Shown here in pieces: positions 34,663 through 40,643 of a DNA stretch of 44,536 nt. The translations under genes were made by a program, and so were the position numbers. The DNA is from Candidatus Gallispira edinburgensis. GTDB taxonomy: Bacteria; Bacillota; Clostridia; Lachnospirales; CAG-274. Position 1 is the first letter of the stretch. Each line of letters opens with the position of its first letter. The stretch spans positions 1 through 44,536 of the forward strand of contig CAJFNV010000073.1 in NCBI GenBank assembly GCA_904395805.1, given 5' to 3'. Below the pieces are notes generated by a model. That model saw only the letters and a list, made by a program, of their open reading frames with translations. It had not been told where the DNA came from and made no database searches.

Positions 34663-35664
34663 TTACTTACCTGCCAACTGAGCCTGAACAGCTGTCATTG
34701 CAACAACACCTACGATATCCTCAGCAAAGCAGCCTCTTGAAAGGTCATTAACAGGCATTGAAAGACCCTGTAAAACAGGACCGTAAGCTTCTGCCTTAGC
34801 AAGTCTCTGAACAAGCTTATAGCCGATGTTACCTGCCTCAAGGCTAGGGAATACAAGTGTATTTGCATGTCCTGCAACCTTGCTGTCAGGAGCCTTTAAT
34901 TCACCAACTTCGGGAACTAAAGCAGCATCAAGCTGTAATTCACCGTCAAGTTCAATATCAGGGAATTTTTCATGAGCGATCTTAACAGCCTCTGCAACCT
35001 TTGTAACATCGTCATGCTTAGCACTTCCCTTGGAAGAATAAGAAAGCATAGCTACTCTTGGCTCACCGCCTGTAAACATCTTGAAAGACTCAGCAGAAAG
35101 ACCTGCAATTTCAGCAAGTTTTGCAGAATCAATATCTGTATTAACCGCACAGTCGGCAAATACGAAAAGACCGTTATCGCCGAATTCACAGTCAGGAACC
35201 TCCATAAGGAAGAAACCTGAAACAGAGCTGATGCCCGGCTTAGTCTTTAATAACTGGAGAGCAGGACGGATAGTATTTCCTGTTGAATGGCAGGCACCTG
35301 AAACAGCACCGTCAGCATCACCACACTTACACATAAGGCATGCATAGTACATATAATCCTTAGTCATCATTTCTTCTGCAGACTCAGGAGTAACACCCTT
35401 CTTGCTTCTTAACTCAACAAATTTGTCAATATACTTCTGTCTGTTAGGATCTGTAAAAGGATCTACAATAGTTGCGCCTGTAATATCATATCCCTTGCTG
35501 TTTTCAGCGATTTCCTCGGGAGTACCTATAATTACAAGGTTAGCAATGCCTTCCTTTAAAATCTGCTCAGCAGCAGCAAAAGTTCTCTTGTCCATAGATT
35601 CAGGCAATACAATAGTTTTCTTGTCTGCCTTAGCTTTAGCCTTAAGGCTGTCCATAATACTCAT
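34663..35664 (-). CDS. pta: Phosphate acetyltransferase
   Basis: Converts acetyl-CoA and phosphate to acetyl phosphate. 333 residues from ATG 35664 (MSIMDSLKAKAKADKKTIVLPESMD), the usual length of the short, single-domain clostridial Pta; the longer frame to 35739 is rejected because AAGGGG lies just before 35664 and the extra part covers a hairpin. Motifs: GTPEEI, GACHSTGNTIRPALQ, SGFFLMEVPD, LVFPSLEAGNIGYKLVQRLA. First gene of pta-ackA; promoter at 35754-35782 is back to back with that of tmcAL. Confidence 0.96.
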   Translation of the reverse strand: MSIMDSLKAKAKADKKTIVLPESMDKRTFAAAEQILKEGIANLVIIGTPEEIAENSKGYDITGATIVDPFTDPNRQKYIDKFVELRSKKGVTPESAEEMMTKDYMYYACLMCKCGDADGAVSGACHSTGNTIRPALQLLKTKPGISSVSGFFLMEVPDCEFGDNGLFVFADCAVNTDIDSAKLAEIAGLSAESFKMFTGGEPRVAMLSYSSKGSAKHDDVTKVAEAVKIAHEKFPDIELDGELQLDAALVPEVGELKAPDSKVAGHANTLVFPSLEAGNIGYKLVQRLAKAEAYGPVLQGLSMPVNDLSRGCFAEDIVGVVAMTAVQAQLAGK

Positions 35665-35690
35665 AATCTTTTCCCCTTTCGAATTCTGAT

Positions 35691-35714
35691 CAAAATTCAG
35701 CTTTGCTGATTTTG
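35691..35714 (-). promoter_or_regulatory. Hairpin in pta leader
   Basis: Minus strand: TTTTTCAAAATCAGC-AAA-GCTGAATTTTG, a 10-bp stem with one bulge, ending 26 bases before the start codon. Nearly the same sequence stands before serA at 5781-5805. Confidence 0.65.
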
Positions 35715-35753
35715 AAAAATTAAAATATAGAGCACACACTCTTATCTAGTTTA

Positions 35754-35782
35754 ATTATAACCCCAATGTAAAAATTTCACAA
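35754..35782 (-). promoter_or_regulatory. pta-ackA promoter
   Basis: Minus strand: -35 TTGTGA (35777-35782), 17-bp spacer, -10 TATAAT (35754-35759). The leader of about 85 bases includes the hairpin at 35691-35714. Confidence 0.75.
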
Positions 35783-35800
35783 TATCTTTTTTTAAAAAAT

Positions 35801-35829
35801 TTGTAATTTTTTTATAAATTTGTTATACT
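35801..35829 (+). promoter_or_regulatory. tmcAL promoter
   Basis: -35 TTGTAA (35801-35806), 17-bp spacer, -10 TATACT (35824-35829). Its -35 lies only 18 bp from the -35 of the divergent pta promoter. Confidence 0.75.
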
Positions 35830-35863
35830 AATTTCACATATCAATAAAACAGGAGGCTCATAT

Positions 35864-37009
35864 ATGGCTACAGGCATAATTGCAGAATACAATCCCTTCC
35901 ATAAAGGTCATATGTATCACATAAATGAAACAAAAAAAATCACAGATAATGATATAGTTGTCATAATGAGCGGTAATTTTGTACAGCGTGGCGAACCTGC
36001 AATGACAGACAAGCATACAAGGGCAAAAATGGCTCTCCGAAACGGAGTTTCCCTTGTTATAGAACTTCCCGTGGAATATGCCACAGGCTCTGCCGATGTT
36101 TTTGCTAAAGGTGCCGTAAATATACTTGACGCCACAGGAATTATTGATACCCTCTCCTTCGGAAGTGAACAAGGCTCCACGGATATATTTGATAAAATAT
36201 CTGATATTCTTAACAATGAACCGAATACTTTTAAAGAACTTATTAAAAACTATCTTAACAGTGGTTTGTCATATCCCTCTGCAAGGACAAAAGCTCTTGA
36301 GGAATATATGTCCTTAAACCTTGATTTTATGAACAGATCAAATAACATACTTGCACTGGAATATATAAGACAGTTAAAAAAGCTTAACAGCAGTATAAAG
36401 CCTGTTACAGTAGAAAGAATAGTATCGGAATATAACAGCAGGTCTTTAAGCGGAGAAATATCATCAGCTTCCGCAATACGACAAGCCCTTTTAGACAAAG
36501 ATATATCGGCACTTGATTCCATACCTGAGAATTGTATTGACCTTATAAAAGATAAAAAAATACCTCAGCTGAATGACTATACATCAATACTTTCATATAT
36601 TCTCTGCACAAGATCACCTTCCGAAATATCCGAATACGCAGACATTACGGAAGGTCTTGAAAACAGGATTTTAAACACGGAATTTAACAGTATAGATGAA
36701 CTTATAACAAAAACAAAGACAAAACGCTACACTTATTCAAAGCTGCAGAAGGCAATACTCCATATTATACTTGGAATTACAAAGAAAGATCAGCAGGCTG
36801 ACCCGAAGTATATAAGAGTACTGGGATTCAGAAAGGATAAAAAATATCTTCTGAAAGAGCTTACCGAAAAAGCTTCTCTCCCCGTTATAATGAACGTAAA
36901 GGAAAATGAAAACCTTTTAAAAAGAGAAATAATTGCCACTGACATATATAACATTCCACTGAATAAAAAAAGAGGAATGGAATATACCACACCCCTTGTA
37001 ACGGAGTGA
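35864..37009 (+). CDS. tmcAL: tRNA(Met) cytidine acetate ligase
   Basis: Makes N4-acetylcytidine at the wobble position of elongator tRNA-Met using acetate and ATP (via acetyl-adenylate). 381 residues; N-terminal nucleotidyltransferase motif AEYNPFHKGHMYHI with His13 and His16 (HxGH), then VIMSGNFVQRGEPAM, IELPVEYATGSADVFAKGAV and FGSEQGSTD, typical of the YlbM/TmcAL family. The C-terminal region is helical. AGGAGGCTCAT supports the start. It is divergent from pta-ackA, the genes that produce acetate. Confidence 0.95.
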   Translation: MATGIIAEYNPFHKGHMYHINETKKITDNDIVVIMSGNFVQRGEPAMTDKHTRAKMALRNGVSLVIELPVEYATGSADVFAKGAVNILDATGIIDTLSFGSEQGSTDIFDKISDILNNEPNTFKELIKNYLNSGLSYPSARTKALEEYMSLNLDFMNRSNNILALEYIRQLKKLNSSIKPVTVERIVSEYNSRSLSGEISSASAIRQALLDKDISALDSIPENCIDLIKDKKIPQLNDYTSILSYILCTRSPSEISEYADITEGLENRILNTEFNSIDELITKTKTKRYTYSKLQKAILHIILGITKKDQQADPKYIRVLGFRKDKKYLLKELTEKASLPVIMNVKENENLLKREIIATDIYNIPLNKKRGMEYTTPLVTE

Positions 37010-37043
37010 TACGGGCTGTCATAAAAGCAGCCCATATTACTCC
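37003..37043. terminator. Stem-loop across two convergent stop codons
   Basis: 37003-37018 pairs with 37028-37043 (core GGGCTG/CAGCCC, outer GGAGT/ACTCC, with one G-T pair and one mismatch). It includes the stop codon of tmcAL (37007-37009) and that of the opposing gene (37037-37039). No T-run on either strand, so termination would not be of the standard intrinsic kind. Confidence 0.6.
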
Positions 37044-37438
37044 CGTTCACTGAAAACACCTATCGCCATAAACGCTCCTGCCAAAACAAAAATATCATAT
37101 TCATCACGTATCAATGCATACATATCCAGCCACAAAAATTCACATGCCAATATGTAGGCCATGGCATAAACAGCAATACATATGCATGATATTCCTATAA
37201 AAGCATTACACATCCATGCCGAAACAGCTTTAAACATGTATTTTATTATAAAAGTCATAATAAGGGCAGAAACCGTAAAATGCAGGCAAGGCAAAGCCAT
37301 CAGTGCATATACAACAGTATATCTGCCGTCAAATGTCCGCCTGGCGATCTCATCAAGCCTGACATTGTATATAACAGCATATGCAAGACTTACAGCCATA
37401 ATAAATACAAATACCCCAAATATGATTTTCTTTCTCAT
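37037..37438 (-). CDS. Small integral membrane protein, unknown function
   Basis: 133 residues and about four membrane segments (residues about 4-24, 46-68, 78-100 and 109-128), ending FSERE. No family recognised. The frame can be extended to 37495, but AGAAGGTG is placed correctly for ATG 37438. A consensus promoter (TTGACA-17-TATAAT) at 37513-37541 drives it; the promoter is part of an 83-bp sequence duplicated upstream at 38053. Convergent with tmcAL. Confidence 0.7.
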   Translation of the reverse strand: MRKKIIFGVFVFIMAVSLAYAVIYNVRLDEIARRTFDGRYTVVYALMALPCLHFTVSALIMTFIIKYMFKAVSAWMCNAFIGISCICIAVYAMAYILACEFLWLDMYALIRDEYDIFVLAGAFMAIGVFSERE

Positions 37439-37491
37439 AAAAGCACCTTCTCTGTCATAAATTACAATTTGTCTCTCAAACTCATATTCAA

Positions 37492-37574
37492 ACAAAACAA
37501 ATTGTTGTTTTAATTATATTACCATACAACTTTTGTGTCAATATGTTTTAACAATTTTATTCTCTCATATATTA
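37492..37574 (-). repeat. 83-bp direct repeat R1 with consensus promoter
   Basis: About 92% identical to 38053-38135 (about seven substitutions, no gaps by eye). Contains, on the minus strand, -35 TTGACA (37536-37541), 17-bp spacer, -10 TATAAT (37513-37518), and at the predicted start the inverted repeat AAAACAA-ATTG-TTGTTTT (37494-37511). It lies just left of copy C of the inverted-repeat element. Confidence 0.85.
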
Positions 37575-37888
37575 CAATGCTGTCAACTTAAAGGATTAAC
37601 ATAAACCTAACCATTCAAAAAGGCGGCGTGCCCGCCCCCTTGGCTCCTTTATAAAGGAGCTGTCAGCGCTAGCTGACTGAGGATTTTCTTTCCTAACACT
37701 TCCAACTCAGCAAATGCTTGCGTTTCTTGAATCGAAAGAATTATTCGACAGCCTGAAAGTCTGCTTTTGACATTTGCACCGCAAGAATTATGCAGACAGC
37801 CGCAGGCTGGCTTTCGCCAAAGGCGAAAGTGCTGAACAGTCAAAAGTTCTGAAGCGGAGCATTGATTTTTCTTAAGTTGACAGTATTG
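37575..37888. mobile_element. Inverted-repeat element family, copy C (314 bp)
   Basis: Left end CAATGCTGTCAACTTAA (37575-37591) and right end TTAAGTTGACAGTATTG (37872-37888), 16 of 17 inverted matches. The interior aligns with copy B: AAAGGATTAACATAAACC, AAAAAGGCGGCGTGCCCGCC, module GGCTCC..AAAGGAGCT with tip GTCAGC-GCTA-GCTGAC (37662-37677) and TGAGGATTTT, then CAAATGCTTGCGTTTC, AAAGAATTATTCGACAG and GTCAAAAGTTCTGAAGCGGAG. Copy-specific palindromes such as CTTTCGCC-AAA-GGCGAAAG differ from B. No transposase; non-coding. Confidence 0.75.
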
Positions 37889-37890
37889 CT

Positions 37891-37930
37891 TGCCTAAAGG
37901 GAGCTGTCAGCCGAGGGCTGACTGAGGGAT
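37891..37930 (+). repeat. Hairpin module beside copy C
   Basis: TGCCTAAAGGGAGCT, tip GTCAGCC-GAG-GGCTGAC (37906-37922), TGAGGGATT. The entry half is the same as the right half of the internal module of copy B (GCCTAAAGGGAGCTG), so the outer module adjoins the right terminal repeat in both full copies. Confidence 0.65.
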
Positions 37931-38052
37931 TCCCTCTTTGCAATACGACCAACCCCGTCAAGGTGCAGCCTTGCTTTTGACACAGACAAAAGTTCTGAAC
38001 GGAAGAGGGATTTTCCCGTAAATTCCAATTTACTCTCTCTAACATATCATTC
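37931..38052. other. Non-coding spacer between hairpin module and R2
   Basis: Contains TTTTGACACAGACAAAAGTTCTGAAC, echoing the interior of copies B and C, and otherwise no gene. On the minus strand it lies downstream of the R2 promoter and would be the start of a transcript running into the element. Confidence 0.5.
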
Positions 38053-38135
38053 ACAAAACAAATTGTTATTTTAATTATATTGCCATACAACTTTTATGTC
38101 AATATTTTTTAACAATTTTACCCTCACATATATTA
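38053..38135 (-). repeat. 83-bp direct repeat R2 with consensus promoter
   Basis: Second copy of R1. Minus-strand -35 TTGACA (38097-38102), 17-bp spacer, -10 TATAAT (38074-38079), and AAAACAA-ATTG-TTATTTT at the start point with one arm mismatch. No coding region follows for over 600 bp; the promoter points into copy C. Confidence 0.85.
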
Positions 38136-38202
38136 AAACCTTCAAAACAAAGATTTGTGACAAAAAATTTAATAATCTTATAACATTTATATTTTTACAT
38201 AA

Positions 38203-38226
38203 AAAAAGTACCAAACGGTACTTTTT
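38203..38226 (-). terminator. Terminator after cwlD
   Basis: Stem AAAAAGTACC (38203-38212) with GGTACTTTTT (38217-38226), 4-base loop; on the minus strand the T-run extends through 38201. About 45 bp after the cwlD stop codon. Symmetric, so it could also act on the plus strand. Confidence 0.8.
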
Positions 38227-38271
38227 AAAAGGAGGAATCTATATAAACATCCAACGGAACGGATGGAATTT

Positions 38272-38955
38272 TCAGGCAACGCCTTCACTGAAATAATCAA
38301 GTATACCCATATATATTGCCCATGCAAGCTTTTCCTGATACTCATCGCTCATAAGCTTGTCGTGCTCAACACTGTTGCTTAAAAAACCGCACTCCACAAT
38401 CACACTTGGTATTTCGATTTGTTTTAATACATAATAATTTTCATTGGCTTTGGCCGCTCTGTCATTGTCAATATCCACAACTTCCTTAAGTCTTGCCTGA
38501 ATTAAAGAAGCAAGTCTTTTCCCTTCTTCGGAACCTTTGTAATAAAATACCTGGGCACCCTTTGCACTTCCCTGAGGAAAAGAATTCTGATGAATACTTA
38601 CAAACAGATCAGCCTTGCTGTTATTGGCAATTTCAACACGGCTTTTCAGATCCCCTCTCTTGTTCTCGGAAAGGGACTCATCATCGACCCTTGTAGTCCT
38701 GACAACAGCACCGCCCTGCTCCAGGAAACCACAAAGCTTGCTTGCTATGGCAAGATTGATTGTCTTTTCCGTAACACCATCGGAAGCAACCTTCCCCGGG
38801 TCAAAGCCTCCGTGACCTGCATCAATTACTATACATCGTTTATCAACAGGCATAACGGAAACAGCAATATTTTCATCATAATATGTTTTAGCTACCCCTA
38901 TAAATATTACACATATGTACAATGCAGTAAGGAGCTTGTTGCGTGATATCTTCAT
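38272..38955 (-). CDS. cwlD: Germination-type N-acetylmuramoyl-L-alanine amidase (CwlD)
   Basis: Predicted cell wall amidase of the Amidase_3 family that removes peptide side chains from muramic acid; CwlD does this in spore cortex synthesis to allow muramic lactam formation. 227 residues, close to Bacillus CwlD. N-terminal signal/anchor helix (8-24), then zinc and catalytic residues: His48 in DAGHGG, Glu63 in GVTEK, His122 in SIHQNS, Glu188 in VECGFLSN. No cell-wall-binding repeats, which fits CwlD rather than a vegetative autolysin. The upstream region has CATAGTA (38986-38992), similar to forespore sigma -10 sites. Suggests a sporulating host. Confidence 0.88.
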   Translation of the reverse strand: MKISRNKLLTALYICVIFIGVAKTYYDENIAVSVMPVDKRCIVIDAGHGGFDPGKVASDGVTEKTINLAIASKLCGFLEQGGAVVRTTRVDDESLSENKRGDLKSRVEIANNSKADLFVSIHQNSFPQGSAKGAQVFYYKGSEEGKRLASLIQARLKEVVDIDNDRAAKANENYYVLKQIEIPSVIVECGFLSNSVEHDKLMSDEYQEKLAWAIYMGILDYFSEGVA

Positions 38956-38981
38956 ATAAACACCCCAAAAGCTGTTACTAC

Positions 38982-38992
38982 ATTATACTATG
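38982..38992 (-). promoter_or_regulatory. Possible cwlD promoter -10 region
   Basis: Minus strand CATAGTATAATG: it contains both a sigma-A-like TATAAT (38982-38987) and a CATAGTA resembling sigma-F/sigma-G -10 elements. No good sigma-A -35 at 17 bp (the region is GGTAATAAAAGG). Confidence 0.4.
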
Positions 38993-39122
38993 CTCTTTTT
39001 CCTTTTATTACCTTTCCCTTGAAATATATATTACCATATATTTCAAAAGAAAACATTAAGGCAGTATTAGGATATTATTAAAATTAAAAATTCTCCTCTA
39101 ATTAAAAAATTTTTTCTGTTGT

Positions 39123-39356
39123 TCATTTATTTTTACATTTCGGTGGATACGGCTTTGCAACATCAGTTCTCCCTATAAGGTAATCCACACTTGTGTCATA
39201 AAAATCAGCAAGCTTAGAGAGAGCCTCTACAGATATTGCCCTTTCTCCGTTTTCATAACCTGAATAAGCCCTTTGAGTTACATTAAGGAGCTTACCAATA
39301 TACTCCTGTGTTAAATCCTTATCTTCTCTTAAGTTCTTTAATCTTTCATATTTCAA
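39123..39356 (-). CDS. XRE-family transcriptional regulator
   Basis: 77-residue single-domain helix-turn-helix protein of the Cro/C1 type: LKNLREDKDLTQEYIGKLLNVTQRAYSGYENGERAISVEALSKLADFYDTSVDYLIGRTD, a complete HTH_3 domain, followed by a short basic tail PYPPKCKNK. The start is TTG at 39356, 5 bases after AGGTG; the longer frame to 39392 would begin inside the operator. It is divergent from the triple-repeat gene at 39483, and two matching palindromes lie between them, so autoregulation and control of the divergent gene are likely (inference). Confidence 0.88.
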   Translation of the reverse strand: MKYERLKNLREDKDLTQEYIGKLLNVTQRAYSGYENGERAISVEALSKLADFYDTSVDYLIGRTDVAKPYPPKCKNK

Positions 39357-39384
39357 AAGTATCACCTCAAGAAAAAGATTACCA

Positions 39385-39401
39385 TAGCACAAAACGTGCT
39401 A
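39385..39401. promoter_or_regulatory. Operator palindrome 1
   Basis: TAGCAC-AAAAC-GTGCTA, a perfect 6-bp inverted repeat. It sits just upstream of the plus-strand -35 box and over the likely minus-strand start region of the XRE gene. Confidence 0.75.
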
Positions 39402-39430
39402 TTGACTTTTAGCTCATTTCGTGCTAAAAT
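39402..39430 (+). promoter_or_regulatory. Promoter of triple-repeat gene
   Basis: -35 TTGACT (39402-39407), 17-bp spacer, -10 TAAAAT (39425-39430). Operator 2 fills the spacer and touches the -10 box, so a bound repressor would exclude polymerase. Confidence 0.75.
39410..39426. promoter_or_regulatory. Operator palindrome 2
   Basis: TAGCTC-ATTTC-GTGCTA, the same pattern as operator 1 with one arm mismatch. Centre-to-centre distance is 25 bp. Confidence 0.75.
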
Positions 39431-39482
39431 TTTATAAAATCAATTACTTTTTTATTTATACTATTTAAATGGAGATTACATT

Positions 39483-39689
39483 ATGGCAAAGAGAAAATCA
39501 CACTGTAATAATGACATATTATATGAGTTTGACGGCAAATATATTATAAGATACTCCGACAATCGCAAACTATATGAGTTTGACGGTAAATATATAATAA
39601 GATGCTCTGATAAACGTAAAATATATGAATATGACGGTAAATATATAAAAAAATATTCAGACAGAAAATCCACATACATAATCAATTAA
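39483..39689 (+). CDS. Small protein of three 17-residue tandem repeats, unknown function
   Basis: 68 residues: head MAKRKSHCNNDI, then three units (13-29, 30-46, 47-63) of pattern [LI]YE[FY]DGKYI[IK][RK]xSDxRK, then TYIIN. Each unit is exactly 51 bp. The protein is very basic and Tyr-rich, with no signal peptide or membrane segment; alternating Tyr/Ile/Lys suggests short beta hairpins. GGAGATT precedes the ATG, a near-consensus promoter with operators lies upstream, and a 16-bp-stem terminator follows, so it is very likely a real gene. The minus strand also has an open frame here, a by-product of the repeat composition. Confidence 0.8.
   Translation: MAKRKSHCNNDILYEFDGKYIIRYSDNRKLYEFDGKYIIRCSDKRKIYEYDGKYIKKYSDRKSTYIIN
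39519..39671 (+). repeat. Three 51-bp tandem repeats within the gene
   Basis: Units 39519-39569, 39570-39620 and 39621-39671. The first two are closest to each other; the third has diverged at the 3' end. Phase with the reading frame is exact, so expansion happened by whole codons. Confidence 0.85.
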
Positions 39690-39696
39690 TTTAAGC

Positions 39697-39745
39697 AAAA
39701 ATAAGGGAACAGCTTTCGGCTCTTGAAAACTGTTCCCTTATTTTT
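39697..39745. terminator. Bidirectional terminator
   Basis: 16-bp perfect stem AAAAATAAGGGAACAG (39697-39712) with 39730-39745 and a 17-base loop. T-runs on both strands; serves the triple-repeat gene on plus and could also end the nucleotidyltransferase transcript on minus. Confidence 0.93.
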
Positions 39746-39826
39746 ATCAATATACATATATAAAAAGCCGTATGCCTTAATACATACAGCTCTTATAAAA
39801 TTCAATATAAATATTAATTATACAGC

Positions 39827-40561
39827 CTATTCTCCGTATATTTCCCTGACTTCCGCCAAAGCCTTATGTGTACCTATATCATAGCACTCACCGTTCATAA
39901 CATAGCCGTAAACAGGCTTTTTCTTGTGAAGCCACTGGAGAAAATATCCCGGTGCATCAGGGCTGTTACCATCATCAAGATATTCCTTGACCATTTTAAC
40001 AGTCTCTCTTGTATACATATATGTAGCAAAAGCTGCCTTATTGCTCTTAGGCTGCTGTGGCTTTTCCTCAAGGTCTATAACTCTGTTATTTTCATCCATA
40101 AGCACTACACCAAGCTGCTTGATCATTTCCATATCATCAAACTGCTTTACACATACACAATCGGCATTCTTTGTCTTGTAAAAATCATAGTACTCCTTAA
40201 GGCTGTATGTAAACAGATTATCACCGGCAATTATAACAACATCATCATCAATATTGCCCTGCTCAATAGTATACTGAATATCACCGATCGCCCCCCTCTT
40301 TGTTTCATCGGAATCAGTTCCGTCATCAATAACCGTTATTGGCTTTGGATTTGTTTTATCCGATGCCCATTCCTCAAAATTCTTGGCAAATTTGTGATTA
40401 CTTATTACAAATATGGAATCCACTGCATCAAGAGTATTGACCTCCTCTATAATATGGTCAATAATAGCCTTTCCCCCAACTTTTAACAAAGGCTTAGGTG
40501 TATTTTTGGTAAGTGGGTAAAGTCTTGTTGCATAGCCTGCAACTAAAATAATCGCTTTCAT
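39827..40561 (-). CDS. Sugar-phosphate nucleotidyltransferase
   Basis: 244 residues, GT-A-like nucleotidyltransferase fold (RmlA/GlmU-N/HddC group). The N-terminal signature AIILVAGYATRLYPLT with PKPLLKVGGKAIIDHII binds the NTP; VIIAGDNLF holds the metal-binding Asp; LEEKPQQPKSNKAAFATYMY and CYDIGTHKAL follow. It lacks the C-terminal extension of the RfbA at 31476, so it is a short form with a different substrate or partner. Monocistronic, with promoter TTGAAA-17-TATTAT. Product sugar unknown; choline/ethanolamine-phosphate or hexose-1-phosphate nucleotidyl transfer are both possible. Confidence 0.85.
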   Translation of the reverse strand: MKAIILVAGYATRLYPLTKNTPKPLLKVGGKAIIDHIIEEVNTLDAVDSIFVISNHKFAKNFEEWASDKTNPKPITVIDDGTDSDETKRGAIGDIQYTIEQGNIDDDVVIIAGDNLFTYSLKEYYDFYKTKNADCVCVKQFDDMEMIKQLGVVLMDENNRVIDLEEKPQQPKSNKAAFATYMYTRETVKMVKEYLDDGNSPDAPGYFLQWLHKKKPVYGYVMNGECYDIGTHKALAEVREIYGE

Positions 40562-40610
40562 TTTAATAATTCTCCCTGTTATTATTTGCGCATATTGCTT
40601 ATTTATCTAT

Positions 40611-40639
40611 ATAATACACCAAATACATTCATTTTTCAA
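40611..40639 (-). promoter_or_regulatory. Promoter of nucleotidyltransferase gene
   Basis: Minus strand: -35 TTGAAA (40634-40639), 17-bp spacer, -10 TATTAT (40611-40616). The -35 lies inside a small TTTCAATA/TATTGAAA stem (40634-40652) that overlaps the stop codon of the upstream pseudouridine synthase gene. Confidence 0.65.
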
Positions 40640-40643
40640 TACT

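Noticed and set aside
35760..35785. Rex-type operator at the pta promoter (TTGTGAA half-site)
   Set aside because: Only one half-site fits; the other half (TTACATT) has several mismatches, and the good half is already explained by the -35 box.
37649..38090. Small open frames inside copy C and its flank on the minus strand
   Set aside because: They cover palindromes and terminal repeats, lack ribosome binding sites and are not shared in frame with copy B.
38096..38296. Plus-strand frame with an AAAAGGAGG nearby, opposite the cwlD 3' end
   Set aside because: The AGGAGG motif lies beside the terminator stem and no start codon follows at proper distance; the protein is low-complexity.
39519..39671. 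CRISPR-like or satellite repeat
   Set aside because: The 51-bp units are contiguous, in frame, have no spacers, and lie inside a gene with promoter, ribosome binding site and terminator.
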